The notes under the pieces: generated by a model
The model's database searches: none
Told to the model about the DNA's origin: nothing
Seen by the model: only the letters and a program-made list of their open reading frames with translations
Source of the DNA: CAZTTG01 sp964615935
Lineage (GTDB): Bacteria > Planctomycetota > UBA1135 > GCA-002686595
Assembly: GCA_964615935.1 (NCBI GenBank)
Contig: CAZTTG010000074.1
Span: 1-31,691 of the forward strand
Length of the DNA: 31,691 bases
Direction of reading: 5' to 3'
Translations under genes and position numbers: made by a program
In this document: one piece after another, positions 1-8,285 of the stretch
Numbering within the stretch: position 1 is the stretch's first letter
Layout: the number at the start of each line of letters is the position of its first letter

Positions 1-23
1 CCAGCAGCGCAAGGCTGCATAAC

Positions 24-39
24 GTGACGCTTACGTTAA
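24..39. promoter_or_regulatory. Possible MerR-family (LiuR-like) operator
   Basis: The 16 bases GTGACGCTTACGTTAA resemble the TTGACG-TTTACG-type sites that I recall for LiuR-like MerR regulators of branched-chain amino acid and fatty acid breakdown. A slightly wider inverted repeat, TAACGT (20-25) and ACGTTA (33-38), overlaps it. The target gene would lie outside the window to the left. The match rests on remembered consensus only, and no MerR gene is visible here. Confidence 0.25.
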
Positions 40-278
40 GACGGACCTACACCCCTTCTTTCGATTGCGCATGGCTACTCCTCCCGTGAGCCGAGGTGCG
101 TCCGATCGTGCCGACAGGTACCCGCCGGCACCGGGCCAATCGAGGTGGGCATCGTACGCGGACCCCGCTGGCTCCGCCATCCCCGGGGTAGCCGGCAGCC
201 GGGAAGCGCGCTCAGGGCGTGCCCGCGGGCGCCCGGGGCCCTCGAACCCTGCCCTGCGGGACGGCCCGCGGCCGCCCC

Positions 279-1941
279 TCAGCCCCCCGCCCGGGTCACC
301 TCGATTGCGACCTCCTGCGCGGCCCCGGCCTCGGGGCCCGGCACCTCGACCACGGCCTGATGGAAGCCCTCGCCGAACACGCGAAGTCCGTACTCCTGAC
401 CCGGCCGGACCAGCACGCGCAGCAGGCCCCCCTCCTCGAAGGCGGCCGTGCCCAGATTGCGACTCATCTCGGGGCGACCGACCTCCAGGTGGAGCCGCTC
501 GATCTCCTCTTCCGACAGCGGCATCCCCTCGGCCGTCACCCGAACCTCGAACAGGGAGGCCTGCAGCTCCAGGACCAGCCCGGAGGCGGGCGCCCGGACC
601 TCCAGGAAGCGGTCCTCCGCCTCGACCGGCGTGTAGGCATCGACGTCGCCCGCGCCGACCACCTCGACGCGGTAGAGGTCGTGCGAGAGCCGGTCGATGG
701 CGAAGCTCCCCTGCTCGTCGGTCGTCCCGCTCTCGCGCTCGAGCTCGAAGGCGCCGCGCGACCACAGGACGCTCCAGCCGTCGAGCTGGACCACCGCGTC
801 CCCCCGGGCGGGGACCCGTCGGGCCTCGACCCGGATCCCCCCCTCGTGAAGCGATCGAGCGCGATGGGCTCCTCGATCTCGACCGCCCGGCCGAGGAGGA
901 GCTCGGCCCAGACGGTCGCGGGACGGTGGTCGGGGTGGAGCACGGCCAGGACGCAGGGGCCGGCCTCGCGGACCTTCAGCTCGAACTCGCCCCCCTGGGG
1001 CAGGTCGGCCTCTGCGATCGGCTCGAGGACGGGCGCCCCCCCACCAGGGGAAAGAGGGCCACCCGCCGGCGATGGACCGGGGCGATGTTCAGGGTGATCT
1101 GGCCCATTTGAATGGTCGTGATGACCTGCACGAACTCATCCTCGATCAGGCGGCGGCGGCTCAGGAGCGGGATCACCGCGGCGGTCTCCTCGCCCCCGAG
1201 CCGAGGGAGGGATGTCTCGAGGGTCCCGGCGAGCAGCAGGTTCAGCTCCGGTGGCTCCACCTCCCCCCACTCGACCCGGCCCTTCAGGATGGCCGCTGGC
1301 TCGATGTGGAGCTCGGCCGGTAGCACCACCTCACGGTCGTCCTCCAGCACGGCGGCAACGTCGGGGCCCGGCAGGATCCGGACACTGCCCTCGAAGTAGA
1401 GGGGATGGGTGGCGGTGAGCTCGATGGAGCCGAGCGGCCCCTCCGGGTTCCGGAGCAGCTCGGTGACCTCGATCTCGAAGCGGCCGTCGGCATCGACCGA
1501 GGCGGAGAGGCCCGGAGGAGGAGCGAGCCCTGCCATGCCCTGGCGCTGGAAGTGCAGGATGAAGATCGCGGCCTGCTCCGCTACGAGATCGTCGGAGAGG
1601 GCGATCCGCGCGGGCAGGTGCCGCACCGCGATCCGCACCTCGCTCCGGTGCTCGGGGAAGGCCCCGATCACCCGGCCATCGATCCAGGCGCCCTCCCTCA
1701 CCGCGTCGTAGCGCGCCGGGGCCGCGATCGACCCCGAGAGCGGCGGCTCCTCCCCCGTGGCCGGCGCGTCGGCCGCCCCCGGCGCCAGGAGCTCGGCGCG
1801 CGGGCGGACTCCCGCCGCCCGGTCCGGTCCGGGCGCGGCCGACGGCGTGCGCGCCTCCGCGCCCGGGGTCAGGACCCACCACGCGCCGGAGCCCAGCCCC
1901 AGCGCCAGCGCGGCGCACACCAGGATGCCGTTCTTGCCCAC
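279..1941 (-). CDS. Anchored protein of unknown function, frame broken at two G7 runs
   Basis: I do not recognise this protein. The chosen start is the GTG at 1941, preceded by a strong AGGAGGTG ribosome site (about 1947-1954). It begins a signal or anchor segment (GKNG then a hydrophobic stretch to about residue 24), followed by an Ala/Pro-rich linker and long beta-rich segments with short acidic loops, like secreted carboxypeptidase-regulatory-like proteins. The frame breaks twice, at C runs 1036-1042 and 837-843 (G7 in the coding strand). Adding one G at each joins three consecutive frames into continuous protein of about 554 residues ending at the TGA at 279. The joined text keeps the same composition on both sides: PLVGG then APVLEPIAEADL, and RFTRGG then IRVEARRVPARGD. 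Read literally, the gene is broken. Sequencing undercalls are possible, but runs of eight or nine G or C elsewhere in the window stay in frame. Confidence 0.6.
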
Positions 1942-2116
1942 GATCGCACCTCCTGCCGGAGTCGCCCCCGTCCCCGTGCCGGCCGTCGCCTCCTCGATCC
2001 TCACCGACCGTACCCGGGTCGGCCCCGGGGGCTTCACCGATTCTAGCGCCGATTCCGCTTTCCGGCCTCGCCGCGCCGAAGGACCCGGTGCGCGCCGGGC
2101 ATCGCGCCCCCGCGCT

Positions 2117-2671
2117 TCACTCCGGAAGCTCCAGGGAGAGCACCGGGCGCTGCGAGTCCTCGCGCGCGTCCCGGAAGCCGGCGCGCAGGAACAGCTCCCG
2201 CGGCCCGGTCCACAGCTCGCCCGGGTCCTGGCTCGCGGTGCACTTGGGGAAGGCCTCGACCCGACGCGCTCCCCGGCGGCCGAGATCGGCGAGCACCGCC
2301 CCGAGGAGATGGCCGGCCAGACCCTGCCGGCGGCATCCGGCCTCGATCAGGAAGCAGGTCACGGCCCACGCGTCGGGGTCGGGCTGGAGGCCGAACTGCG
2401 AGCGCAGCTTCGGCAGGCGGTCGCGGGGCCCCACCTGGCACCAGCCCACCGGCCGGCCGTCGAGGTAGAGCAGGTAGCCGTCGAAGTGGCCGGCCTCGCA
2501 CAGGGAGCGCCGCAGGGCCAGGTTCTCCTGCGCGCTGCGCTCCCCCCAGCCTTCCCAGCTCGGCACCCACCAGGCGACGCAGAAGCACCAGCCGCTGCCG
2601 TCGCCCGCGCCGTGGAGCGCGAGGAAGTCGTCCAGGAGGGACGGCCCGAAGCGCTCGACGGAGAGCTCCAT
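2117..2671 (-). CDS. GNAT-family N-acetyltransferase
   Basis: A 184-residue protein with a GNAT fold: a central strand around residues 115-125 (WAVTCFLIEAGCR) followed by the acetyl-CoA loop RRQGLAGHLL, which matches the Q/R-x-x-G-x-G/A pyrophosphate-binding motif. It should transfer an acetyl group from acetyl-CoA in the cytoplasm; the acceptor is unknown. The ATG at 2671 (MELSVERFG) was chosen because upstream in-frame sequence is arginine- and proline-rich and unlike a GNAT N-terminus; a weak GAAGAG site precedes it. It lies 49 bases downstream of the SGNH hydrolase gene on the same strand, so the two may be cotranscribed. The Trp/Cys-rich N-terminal segment (GWCFCVAWW) resembles a group of single-domain GNATs of unknown substrate. 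Confidence 0.75.
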   Translation of the reverse strand: MELSVERFGPSLLDDFLALHGAGDGSGWCFCVAWWVPSWEGWGERSAQENLALRRSLCEAGHFDGYLLYLDGRPVGWCQVGPRDRLPKLRSQFGLQPDPDAWAVTCFLIEAGCRRQGLAGHLLGAVLADLGRRGARRVEAFPKCTASQDPGELWTGPRELFLRAGFRDAREDSQRPVLSLELPE

Positions 2672-2720
2672 GGGGCTCTTCAGCGACGGGCCTCGCGGCG
2701 CCGCGAGCGACGGTGGCGGA

Positions 2721-3770
2721 TCACAGGATCCCCCGCGCGAGGTACTCGGCCAGCAGGCTGTGCCCGTAGGGAGAGGGGTGCACCGGATCGCCCTCCAGAA
2801 ACGGCTGGCCGGGGGCCTCGCCCTCGGGCTGCCCCCGGAAGACGCCACGCGCGTCGAGGAAGCGCACCCCCAGCTCGCGGGCCACCCTCTCCACCCCGAG
2901 GGTGTACTCGAGGAGGATCGGCATCCGGGCCTCGTGCTCGGGCCGGCGCGGCATGGACACCACCAGCACCTGCGCGCCGTCGGCTCGCACCTCCTCCACC
3001 AGCGCCCTCAGGTCCCGCTCGAAGTCCTCGACCGTGACCCTCCGCACTCCGGGCCAGTCGGGATCGCCGCGGACCTCGGGAGGGAGGGTCTCATCCTCGG
3101 ACTCGCCGTGGCCGGTCGTGTCGATCCCGGCCTCCTCGAGCGCCCAGACGACGAGCTGCATCAGCCTCAGCCGATCCAGCCGTCGCCGCAGCCCGCCGCC
3201 GCGGTCCTCGCGCTGCATCCGGGCGATCTTCTCCGCGTCGGGGAGGCTGGCGGGGAAGTGCTCGTTGATCGCGCCGAAGGCGAGCACCACCGCGTCGGGT
3301 CGGTACGGCCGGACGTGCTCGCGGTAGTGCTCGAGACCCTGCCGGACGGTGAAGCCGATGATCCCCCCGCACAGCACCTCGGCCTCGACCCCCGCGCGCT
3401 CGAGCAGATCGCCCAGCCGCGCCGTGTAGCAGTCGCTCCAGGCGACTCCCAGCCCGAAGGTGGAGGAATCCCCCAGGGTCGCGATTCGCAGCGTGCCCGG
3501 AGAGCGCTCGAGCGGAATGAGGGGCCCCCGGAAGCCGGCCGCGTTCACCTTGTCCCCCAGGCCCAGACAGCCCGCCGTGGGGCGCAGGGTCCACAGGGTC
3601 AGCGGATCCCCGATGTGGAGCGAGCGGCCCTTCTCGAGGCGGCGGCCCTGAAAGGCGTTCCAGATCTTCATCGGCGCGGGCTGGAAGCCGAAGCCGGCCG
3701 CGCGCAACACCACCTCGGCCCCACCGACGAAGAGAACCGTGCTCGCGACCGAGATCCAGAGTCGTCGCAT
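2721..3770 (-). CDS. SGNH/GDSL-family hydrolase, probably exported
   Basis: A 349-residue protein with the SGNH hydrolase blocks in order: GDSS nucleophile block (Ser about 102), a GAIN-E block in the place of GxND (Asn about 169), and the C-terminal D-x-x-H pair DPVHPS (Asp about 328, His about 331). The N-terminus RRLWISVASTVLFVGGAEVVLR is a membrane anchor or signal segment, so the enzyme probably acts outside the cytoplasm on an ester or acetylated glycan. I chose the ATG at 3770 over a TTG at 3791, which would add seven residues; neither has a clear ribosome site. The GAIN block is a mild departure from the usual GxND. The substrate cannot be told from the sequence. Confidence 0.75.
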   Translation of the reverse strand: MRRLWISVASTVLFVGGAEVVLRAAGFGFQPAPMKIWNAFQGRRLEKGRSLHIGDPLTLWTLRPTAGCLGLGDKVNAAGFRGPLIPLERSPGTLRIATLGDSSTFGLGVAWSDCYTARLGDLLERAGVEAEVLCGGIIGFTVRQGLEHYREHVRPYRPDAVVLAFGAINEHFPASLPDAEKIARMQREDRGGGLRRRLDRLRLMQLVVWALEEAGIDTTGHGESEDETLPPEVRGDPDWPGVRRVTVEDFERDLRALVEEVRADGAQVLVVSMPRRPEHEARMPILLEYTLGVERVARELGVRFLDARGVFRGQPEGEAPGQPFLEGDPVHPSPYGHSLLAEYLARGIL

Positions 3771-3989
3771 GCGTGAGGACACGTCGCGCAAGACCGTACC
3801 GCGCCGTGCCGACCCGGGACAAGCTCCCGGCGCGCGCGAGCGGCCCCCGGGACGGCGCTCGGCGGCCTACCCCCGCGCCCGGATCCGGCGCCAGCCGACC
3901 CGCGACCGCTCTGGAGGAGCGGGGCCCGGGCGGGAATCCTCCACGCGGGACGGCCCGACGAGCCCGGCGGAGAGCTCCATCGACGCCCG

Positions 3990-4388
3990 TCAGCCGTCGG
4001 TCAGGTCGACGTAGGCGTCGGCCTCCATCTCCACCAGGAGGCCGGGGGAGACCAGGCGGCTGACCTCCACCATGGTGGTCGCCGGGAGGACCTCCCCGAA
4101 GAACTCCGCGTGGGCGCGCCCGATCGCCTCCCAGTGATCGATGTTGGTCACGAAGATGCGCGTGCGCACCACGTCGGCCAGGGAGGCCCCGGCGCGCTCG
4201 AGGGCGCGCTGGATGTTGCCCAGGACCTGCCGCGCCTGCTGGTAGGGGTCCTCGTCGCCGACGATCCTCCCCCGCTCGTCCGTGGCCGAGGTTCCCGACA
4301 CGTGCACGTGCGGTCCGATCCGCACCGCCCGGGAGTAGCCCACGGCCGGCTCCCAGGGTGTCCCGCTCGAGAAATTCTGGCGCTTCAT
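3990..4388 (-). CDS. Rid-family (YjgF/YER057c/UK114) protein lacking the usual catalytic Arg
   Basis: A 132-residue Rid-family protein, normal length, with the expected core: YSRAVRIGPHVHVSGTSA, a QARQVLGNIQRALERAGASLADVVRTRIFV stretch in the middle, and PATTMVEVSRLVSPGLLVEMEA near the end. Canonical RidA enzymes, which hydrolyse reactive enamines and imines, have PAR[ST] at this last place, the Arg being Arg105 of E. coli RidA. Here the residue is Thr. Imine deaminase activity of the RidA type is therefore doubtful, and one of the other Rid subgroups fits better. The ATG at 4388 has a good GGAGGG site 6-8 bases upstream. It stands alone, with a decayed flagellin upstream on the same strand. 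Confidence 0.85.
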   Translation of the reverse strand: MKRQNFSSGTPWEPAVGYSRAVRIGPHVHVSGTSATDERGRIVGDEDPYQQARQVLGNIQRALERAGASLADVVRTRIFVTNIDHWEAIGRAHAEFFGEVLPATTMVEVSRLVSPGLLVEMEADAYVDLTDG

Positions 4389-4509
4389 CCGGTGTCCCTC
4401 CAAGCGGCGACAGTGTGCCCGGTCGAGGGTCCTCTGCATAGTGCCCGGCCCCGGGGAGGTGCCTCCGAACCGCGGGATGCAGACCCTCCGCGGACGCGTC
4501 CCGGGCTCT

Positions 4510-4528
4510 CTCCCGGTCCTACCGGGAG
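4510..4528 (-). terminator. Hairpin at the end of the flagellin remnant
   Basis: CTCCCGGT (4510-4517) and ACCGGGAG (4521-4528) form a perfect 8-bp stem with a 3-base loop that overlaps the TAG stop of the flagellin remnant. No T tract follows on the minus strand, so if it terminates transcription it does so without the classic U-run. Its position suggests a relic of the original flagellin transcription unit. Confidence 0.4.
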
Positions 4529-4956
4529 CACCGAAGGACCTCCTGGATCTGCCCGATGTGGCGCCGACTCGTGAGGATCGAGTCCAGGGCCGTGTCCAGG
4601 CTCGCCATGGCCGCGCAGGCGTTGACCGCGGTGTCGATGCGGCAGGAATCGACGCCCAGGGTGGGGGTCGTGGTGTCCGGCAGCGCGACCGAGAGGATCC
4701 TCGAAGACCCCGGAGCCACCTGCACGCGGACCGAGGAAACGGTCCCATTCAGCAGCTTCACCCCGCCGTGCTCCGTGGCGTCGGCGAGCCACTGGAGCTC
4801 GTCGTGAGCCGTGAGGCGATCCGCGGCGGTCCACCCCGCCAGCCCAGATCGTCCATCCGTCCCGGTCCCTTGAGGAGGGAGCCCCGCGAGGAGTCGCCGG
4901 GGGCTGCGGAGGCTGACTTGGGTCCCCCAGGGGCGCGGAGTACACTCTCCGCCCAT
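4519..4956 (-). pseudogene. Flagellin remnant (end of N-terminal D1 joined to C-terminal D1)
   Basis: The last 100 or so codons read like the core of a short flagellin. First comes the D1 helix segment ELQWLADATEHGGVKLLNGT, comparable to the usual EIDRIADTTEFNGxKLLxG. Then come a strand rich in V and S, LPDTTTPTLGVDS, and finally ASLDTALDSILTSRRHIGQIQEVL, comparable to the C-terminal IDxALxxVxxxRxxLGAxQNRL. Everything N-terminal to this (the D0 and early D1 helices needed for export and polymerisation) is missing; the first 40-45 codons of the open frame are unrelated Pro/Arg-rich sequence and no good ribosome site precedes it. Most conserved positions have drifted: Gln-Asn-Arg is lost at the end. 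I read it as a decaying relic. A live short flagellin-like protein is less likely. Its 5' end is cut off by the promoter of the efflux operon. Confidence 0.55.
4918..4946 (+). promoter_or_regulatory. Possible sigma-70-type promoter of the efflux operon
   Basis: TTGGGT (4918-4923) and TACACT (4941-4946) are 17 bases apart, about 30 bases upstream of the membrane-fusion gene start at 4975. The -10 matches TATAAT at four of six bases and the -35 matches at only three, so this is a plausible but modest promoter. Confidence 0.35.
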
Positions 4957-4974
4957 TCGCGGAGCGCACTACCC

Positions 4975-6399
4975 TTGGATCTGGCACGACTCAAGATCGA
5001 CCGCGGCGGCGCGAGCGGGACCCGGCGCCCGGCTCGCCGGCGCCTGCCCCTCGGCTGGATCCTCCTCCTCCTCGTCGCGGTCGCCCTGGCCTGGGTGTTC
5101 CAGCGGCCGATCCGGGGGCTCATCGACCGCGCGCGGCTGCCGGCGGTCGAGTGCGTGGAGGTGGTCCTCGAGAATCCGCTGGCGCGGAGCGCGGTCTCGG
5201 GCACCGCGGCCAACGGGTACATCGTGGCGTCGCGGCGCGCGGCGCTCTCCGCCGACACGCCCGGGCGCATCGTCGAGATGCGGGTGACCGAGGGCTCCGT
5301 GGTGCGCGAGGGCGAGGTGGTGGCGCGATTGTATGCCGAGGAGTACGAGGCGGTCCTGCGCCGGGCCGAGGCCGAGCTCGCGCAGGCCGAGCGGACGCTG
5401 GAGCGCGCGCGCACCCAGGTGAGCGCCAGCGAGAAGGCCCTCGATGCGCGTCGCGCGAGCATCGGCCAGGAGCGCGCCCGGCAGGAGGAGGCCCAGGCCG
5501 ACCGCGACCTGGCGGAGGTCGAGTGCGAGCGCGCCAAGTCCCTCCTGGAACAGGGCGTGGAGAGCGAGCAGAACCACGACCGGGCGAGCACCGAGCTCGA
5601 GCGGCAGGAGGCGCGGCTGCGGGCCGCGGCGGCCGCCCTGCAGACCGCGGTGGCCACCGCCGAGCAGGCCTCCGGCGAGCTGGAGGTGGCGCGCGCCTCC
5701 CTGGCCGAGGCCGAGGCCTCCGTGCCCGTGCTGGAGGCCGCCCGCGACCTGGCCCAGGCAACCCTGGACAAGACCGAGGTCCGCGCTCCCTTCGACGGGG
5801 TGGTGGTGCTCAAGGACGCCGAGGTGGGCGAGGTGGTCTCGCCCAACTCCCAGGGCGGCAGCGCCCGCGGCTCGGTGGTCACCATGGTCGACTTCGCCTC
5901 GCTGGAGGTACAGGTGGACCTGCCCGAGCGCAGCCTGGCCGCGGTCCGGATCGAGGCACCGGTGAACATCTACCTCGACGCCTGGCCGACGCGGCCCTAC
6001 CTGGGTCAGGTGCAGCGCATCTGGCCCACGGCCGATCGGCAGACCGCGACCGTGGAGGTGCGCATCGGCTTCGAGGAGCCCGACGAGCTCCTGCGGCCGG
6101 AGATGGGAGTGCGGGTGGTGTTCGACCCCGGCGAGGCGCCCGGGGCCGAGGAGGGCGGAGGGGACGGCGGCGAGCCGCGCATCCTGCTGCCGGCCGCCTG
6201 CGTGGTGCAGGTCGAGGGGCGCTCGGGCGCCTTCCTGCTGGAGCGGGGCCGGGCGGTGTTCCGGCCCGTGGAGATCGGGCCCCGGCGCTCGGGCCGGGTG
6301 GTCGTCCTGAGCGGCATGGAGGAGGGCGAGCTGGCGATCCTCGACCCTCCGGCGGACCTCGCCGATGGAGATCGCGTTCGCGTACGGGAGGCGGAATGA
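4975..6399 (+). CDS. HlyD/MacA-type membrane-fusion protein of an ABC efflux system
   Basis: A 474-residue periplasmic adaptor. It has a positively charged cytoplasmic tail, one membrane segment at about residues 26-42 (LGWILLLLVAVALAWVF), and a lipoyl half-domain (GRIVEMRVTEGSVVREGEVVARL). A long Ala/Glu/Arg coiled coil covers about residues 120-260. The second lipoyl half follows (KTEVRAPFDGVVVLKDAEVGEVV), then beta-barrel and membrane-proximal domains to the end. The start is taken as the TTG at 4975 (LDLARLKIDRGG), with a GGAG about 10 bases upstream; the open frame runs further 5' but is Pro/Arg-rich noise. The stop overlaps the ATPase start (ATGA). It should bridge the inner-membrane permeases to an outer-membrane factor; no TolC-like gene is present in the window. 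Confidence 0.85.
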   Translation: MDLARLKIDRGGASGTRRPARRRLPLGWILLLLVAVALAWVFQRPIRGLIDRARLPAVECVEVVLENPLARSAVSGTAANGYIVASRRAALSADTPGRIVEMRVTEGSVVREGEVVARLYAEEYEAVLRRAEAELAQAERTLERARTQVSASEKALDARRASIGQERARQEEAQADRDLAEVECERAKSLLEQGVESEQNHDRASTELERQEARLRAAAAALQTAVATAEQASGELEVARASLAEAEASVPVLEAARDLAQATLDKTEVRAPFDGVVVLKDAEVGEVVSPNSQGGSARGSVVTMVDFASLEVQVDLPERSLAAVRIEAPVNIYLDAWPTRPYLGQVQRIWPTADRQTATVEVRIGFEEPDELLRPEMGVRVVFDPGEAPGAEEGGGDGGEPRILLPAACVVQVEGRSGAFLLERGRAVFRPVEIGPRRSGRVVVLSGMEEGELAILDPPADLADGDRVRVREAE

Positions 6400-7103
6400 G
6401 CCAGGCGCAGATCGAGCTGAACCGGGTGAGCAAGGCCTACCGCAAGGGAGGCGAGGAGCTGGTGGTCCTGGACGAGCTCGACCTGGAGATGGAGGCCGGG
6501 CACTACTACGCCCTCATGGGCCCTTCGGGCTCGGGCAAGACCACCCTGCTCAACCTGGTGGGCGGCCTGGACGAGGCCGACTCGGGGCAGGTGCGGGTCA
6601 CCGGCCAGGATCTCTCGCGCATGAGCCCCGGCGAGCTGGCGCGGTGGCGCGCGGACCACGTGGGCTTCGTCTTCCAGGGCTTCAACCTGATCCCCGTGCT
6701 GACCGCCCTGGAGAACGTCACCCTGCCGCTGCAGCTCGCCCCGGTCTCGGGCTCGGAGCGGCGCGAGCGGGGGGAGTACGCCCTGGAGCTGGTGGGACTG
6801 GCCGACCGGGCTCGACACCGGCCCTCCCAGCTCTCCGGCGGCCAGGAACAGCGCGTGGCCATCGCCCGCGCGATCGTCAGCGACCCCGACATCATCCTGG
6901 CCGACGAGCCCACCGGCGACCTGGACCGCGAGTCGGCCGACCAAGTGCTGGAGCTGCTCGGCCGGCTGAACGCCGAGCTGGGCAAGACCCTGCTCATGGT
7001 CACCCACGACCCGCGGGCGGCCGCGGGCGCCCGGACCATCGTGCACCTGGACAAGGGCCAGCTGGGGGCCATCGAGCCCGGCGCGGCCGCCGAGACCACC
7101 TGA
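6396..7103 (+). CDS. ABC transporter ATPase, MacB/LolD type
   Basis: A 235-residue single-domain ATPase. Walker A is GPSGSGKTT at 42-50, the Q-loop lies in FVFQGFNLIPVLTALENV, the signature is LSGGQEQRVAIARA at 146-159, Walker B is ILADEPTGDLD (Asp170, Glu171), and the switch His is in MVTHD. The phrase FQxFNLIPxLTAxENV is typical of the MacB/LolD/FtsE group that works with FtsX-like permeases. The signature has Glu where QQQ is usual (GGQEQ), a minor change. ATG at 6396 overlaps the previous stop, with GGGAGG just upstream, so translation is probably coupled. It powers the two permeases encoded next. Confidence 0.93.
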   Translation: MSQAQIELNRVSKAYRKGGEELVVLDELDLEMEAGHYYALMGPSGSGKTTLLNLVGGLDEADSGQVRVTGQDLSRMSPGELARWRADHVGFVFQGFNLIPVLTALENVTLPLQLAPVSGSERRERGEYALELVGLADRARHRPSQLSGGQEQRVAIARAIVSDPDIILADEPTGDLDRESADQVLELLGRLNAELGKTLLMVTHDPRAAAGARTIVHLDKGQLGAIEPGAAAETT

Positions 7104-7113
7104 GGAGCGCGCC

Positions 7114-8283
7114 GTGATCCCCTTCCGCGTGGTGGTCCGAAACCTGAGCCGGCACAAGCTGCGCTCGCTGCTCACCGCCGCCATCCTGGCGGTGGCGATC
7201 TTCCTCCTGGCCAGCCTGCACTCCGTCTTGCGAGCCCTGGACGCCACGGTGGAGGAGGCCGGGAACGACCGCGCCGTCGTGCAGTCGGCGGTGAGCCTCT
7301 TCGTCGACCTGCCGCTCTCCTACCAGGAGGACATCGAGTCGGTCGACGGAGTGGCGCGCTGCGGCAAGCTGCAGTGGTTCGGCGGCTACTACCGGGACCC
7401 GGCCAACTTCTTCGCCCAGTTCGCGGTGGACGCCGAGGCTGCGCTCGACCTCTACCCGGAGCTCGAGATCACCGCGGGCTCGAGGGAGGAGTTCCTGACC
7501 GGCCGGACCGCCTGCCTGGTCGGCGAGGGGCTGATGAACCAGTTCGGCTGGGAGGTGGGCGACAGCGTTCCGCTCATCGGCACGATCTTCACCCGCACCG
7601 ACGGCGAGCCCTGGACCTTCGAGATCGCTGCCGCCTACGTGCCCACCAAGCCGGCCTTCGACGCGCGCACCCTCTTCTTCCACTTCGAGTATCTGAAGGA
7701 GTCCCTCGACAGCGGTGCAGCACGGGGCCCGCGGGGCTGCGGGACCTACGTCCTTCGCCTGGACCCCGGCGTCTCCCCGGCGGCGGTGATGGCCGAGATC
7801 GACGCCCTCTTCGAGAAGGGCCCCCAGCGCACCCAGACGATTCCCGAGTCGGCCTTCAGCGCCCAGTTCGTCTCCATGTGGGGCAACGTGCCCATGTTCG
7901 TCTCCTCCATCGGCGGCGGGGTGCTCCTGGCGGTGCTGCTGGCCTGCATCAACACCATGCTGCTGGCCGCCCGCCAGCAGACCCGGGACGTGGGCGTGAT
8001 GAAGGCGCTGGGCTTCAGCAACGGGGCCATGGGGGGCACCCTCCTGGCCCAGTCCCTGCTTCTGGCCATCCTCGGCGGAGGGATGGGTCTGGGATTCGCC
8101 TGGCTGATCCTGGCGACCCTCGGCAGGGGAGTCCAGAGCTTCATCCCCGGCCTGCACCTGCGCCCGGAGACGGTCGTCCTGGGCGCGATCCTGACCCTGA
8201 TCGTGGGACTTCTCGCCGGCATCGTGCCCGCCTGGCGCGCGAGCCGGATGCGACCCGTGGATGCCCTGCGCTCGGAGGAATGA
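7114..8283 (+). CDS. FtsX/MacB-like ABC permease, first of two
   Basis: A 389-residue inner-membrane permease with MacB topology: one N-terminal membrane segment (LLTAAILAVAIFLLASLHSVL), a periplasmic domain of about 230 residues, then three membrane segments near residues 265-290, 310-340 and 350-375, ending with PAWRASRMRPVDALRSEE, the usual FtsX-family coupling tail. Start is GTG at 7114 with GAGGAG five bases upstream. The motif RQQTRDVGVMKALGFSNG after the second membrane segment is the family hallmark that meets the ATPase. It pairs with the next gene, so the system is likely a heterodimeric exporter of lipids, peptides or small molecules. Confidence 0.9.
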   Translation: MIPFRVVVRNLSRHKLRSLLTAAILAVAIFLLASLHSVLRALDATVEEAGNDRAVVQSAVSLFVDLPLSYQEDIESVDGVARCGKLQWFGGYYRDPANFFAQFAVDAEAALDLYPELEITAGSREEFLTGRTACLVGEGLMNQFGWEVGDSVPLIGTIFTRTDGEPWTFEIAAAYVPTKPAFDARTLFFHFEYLKESLDSGAARGPRGCGTYVLRLDPGVSPAAVMAEIDALFEKGPQRTQTIPESAFSAQFVSMWGNVPMFVSSIGGGVLLAVLLACINTMLLAARQQTRDVGVMKALGFSNGAMGGTLLAQSLLLAILGGGMGLGFAWLILATLGRGVQSFIPGLHLRPETVVLGAILTLIVGLLAGIVPAWRASRMRPVDALRSEE

Positions 8284-8285
8284 CC

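Noticed and set aside
65..1111. 348-codon plus-strand open frame over the left end, and other frames within 1-278
   Set aside because: Arg/Pro-rich noise opposite a better-supported minus-strand gene; 1-278 holds no gene that I can support.
4441..4974. 5' extension of the membrane-fusion protein frame back to 4441
   Set aside because: The added 178 codons are Pro/Arg/Gly-rich, lack family similarity and cross the probable promoter; the TTG at 4975 just before the anchor helix is better.
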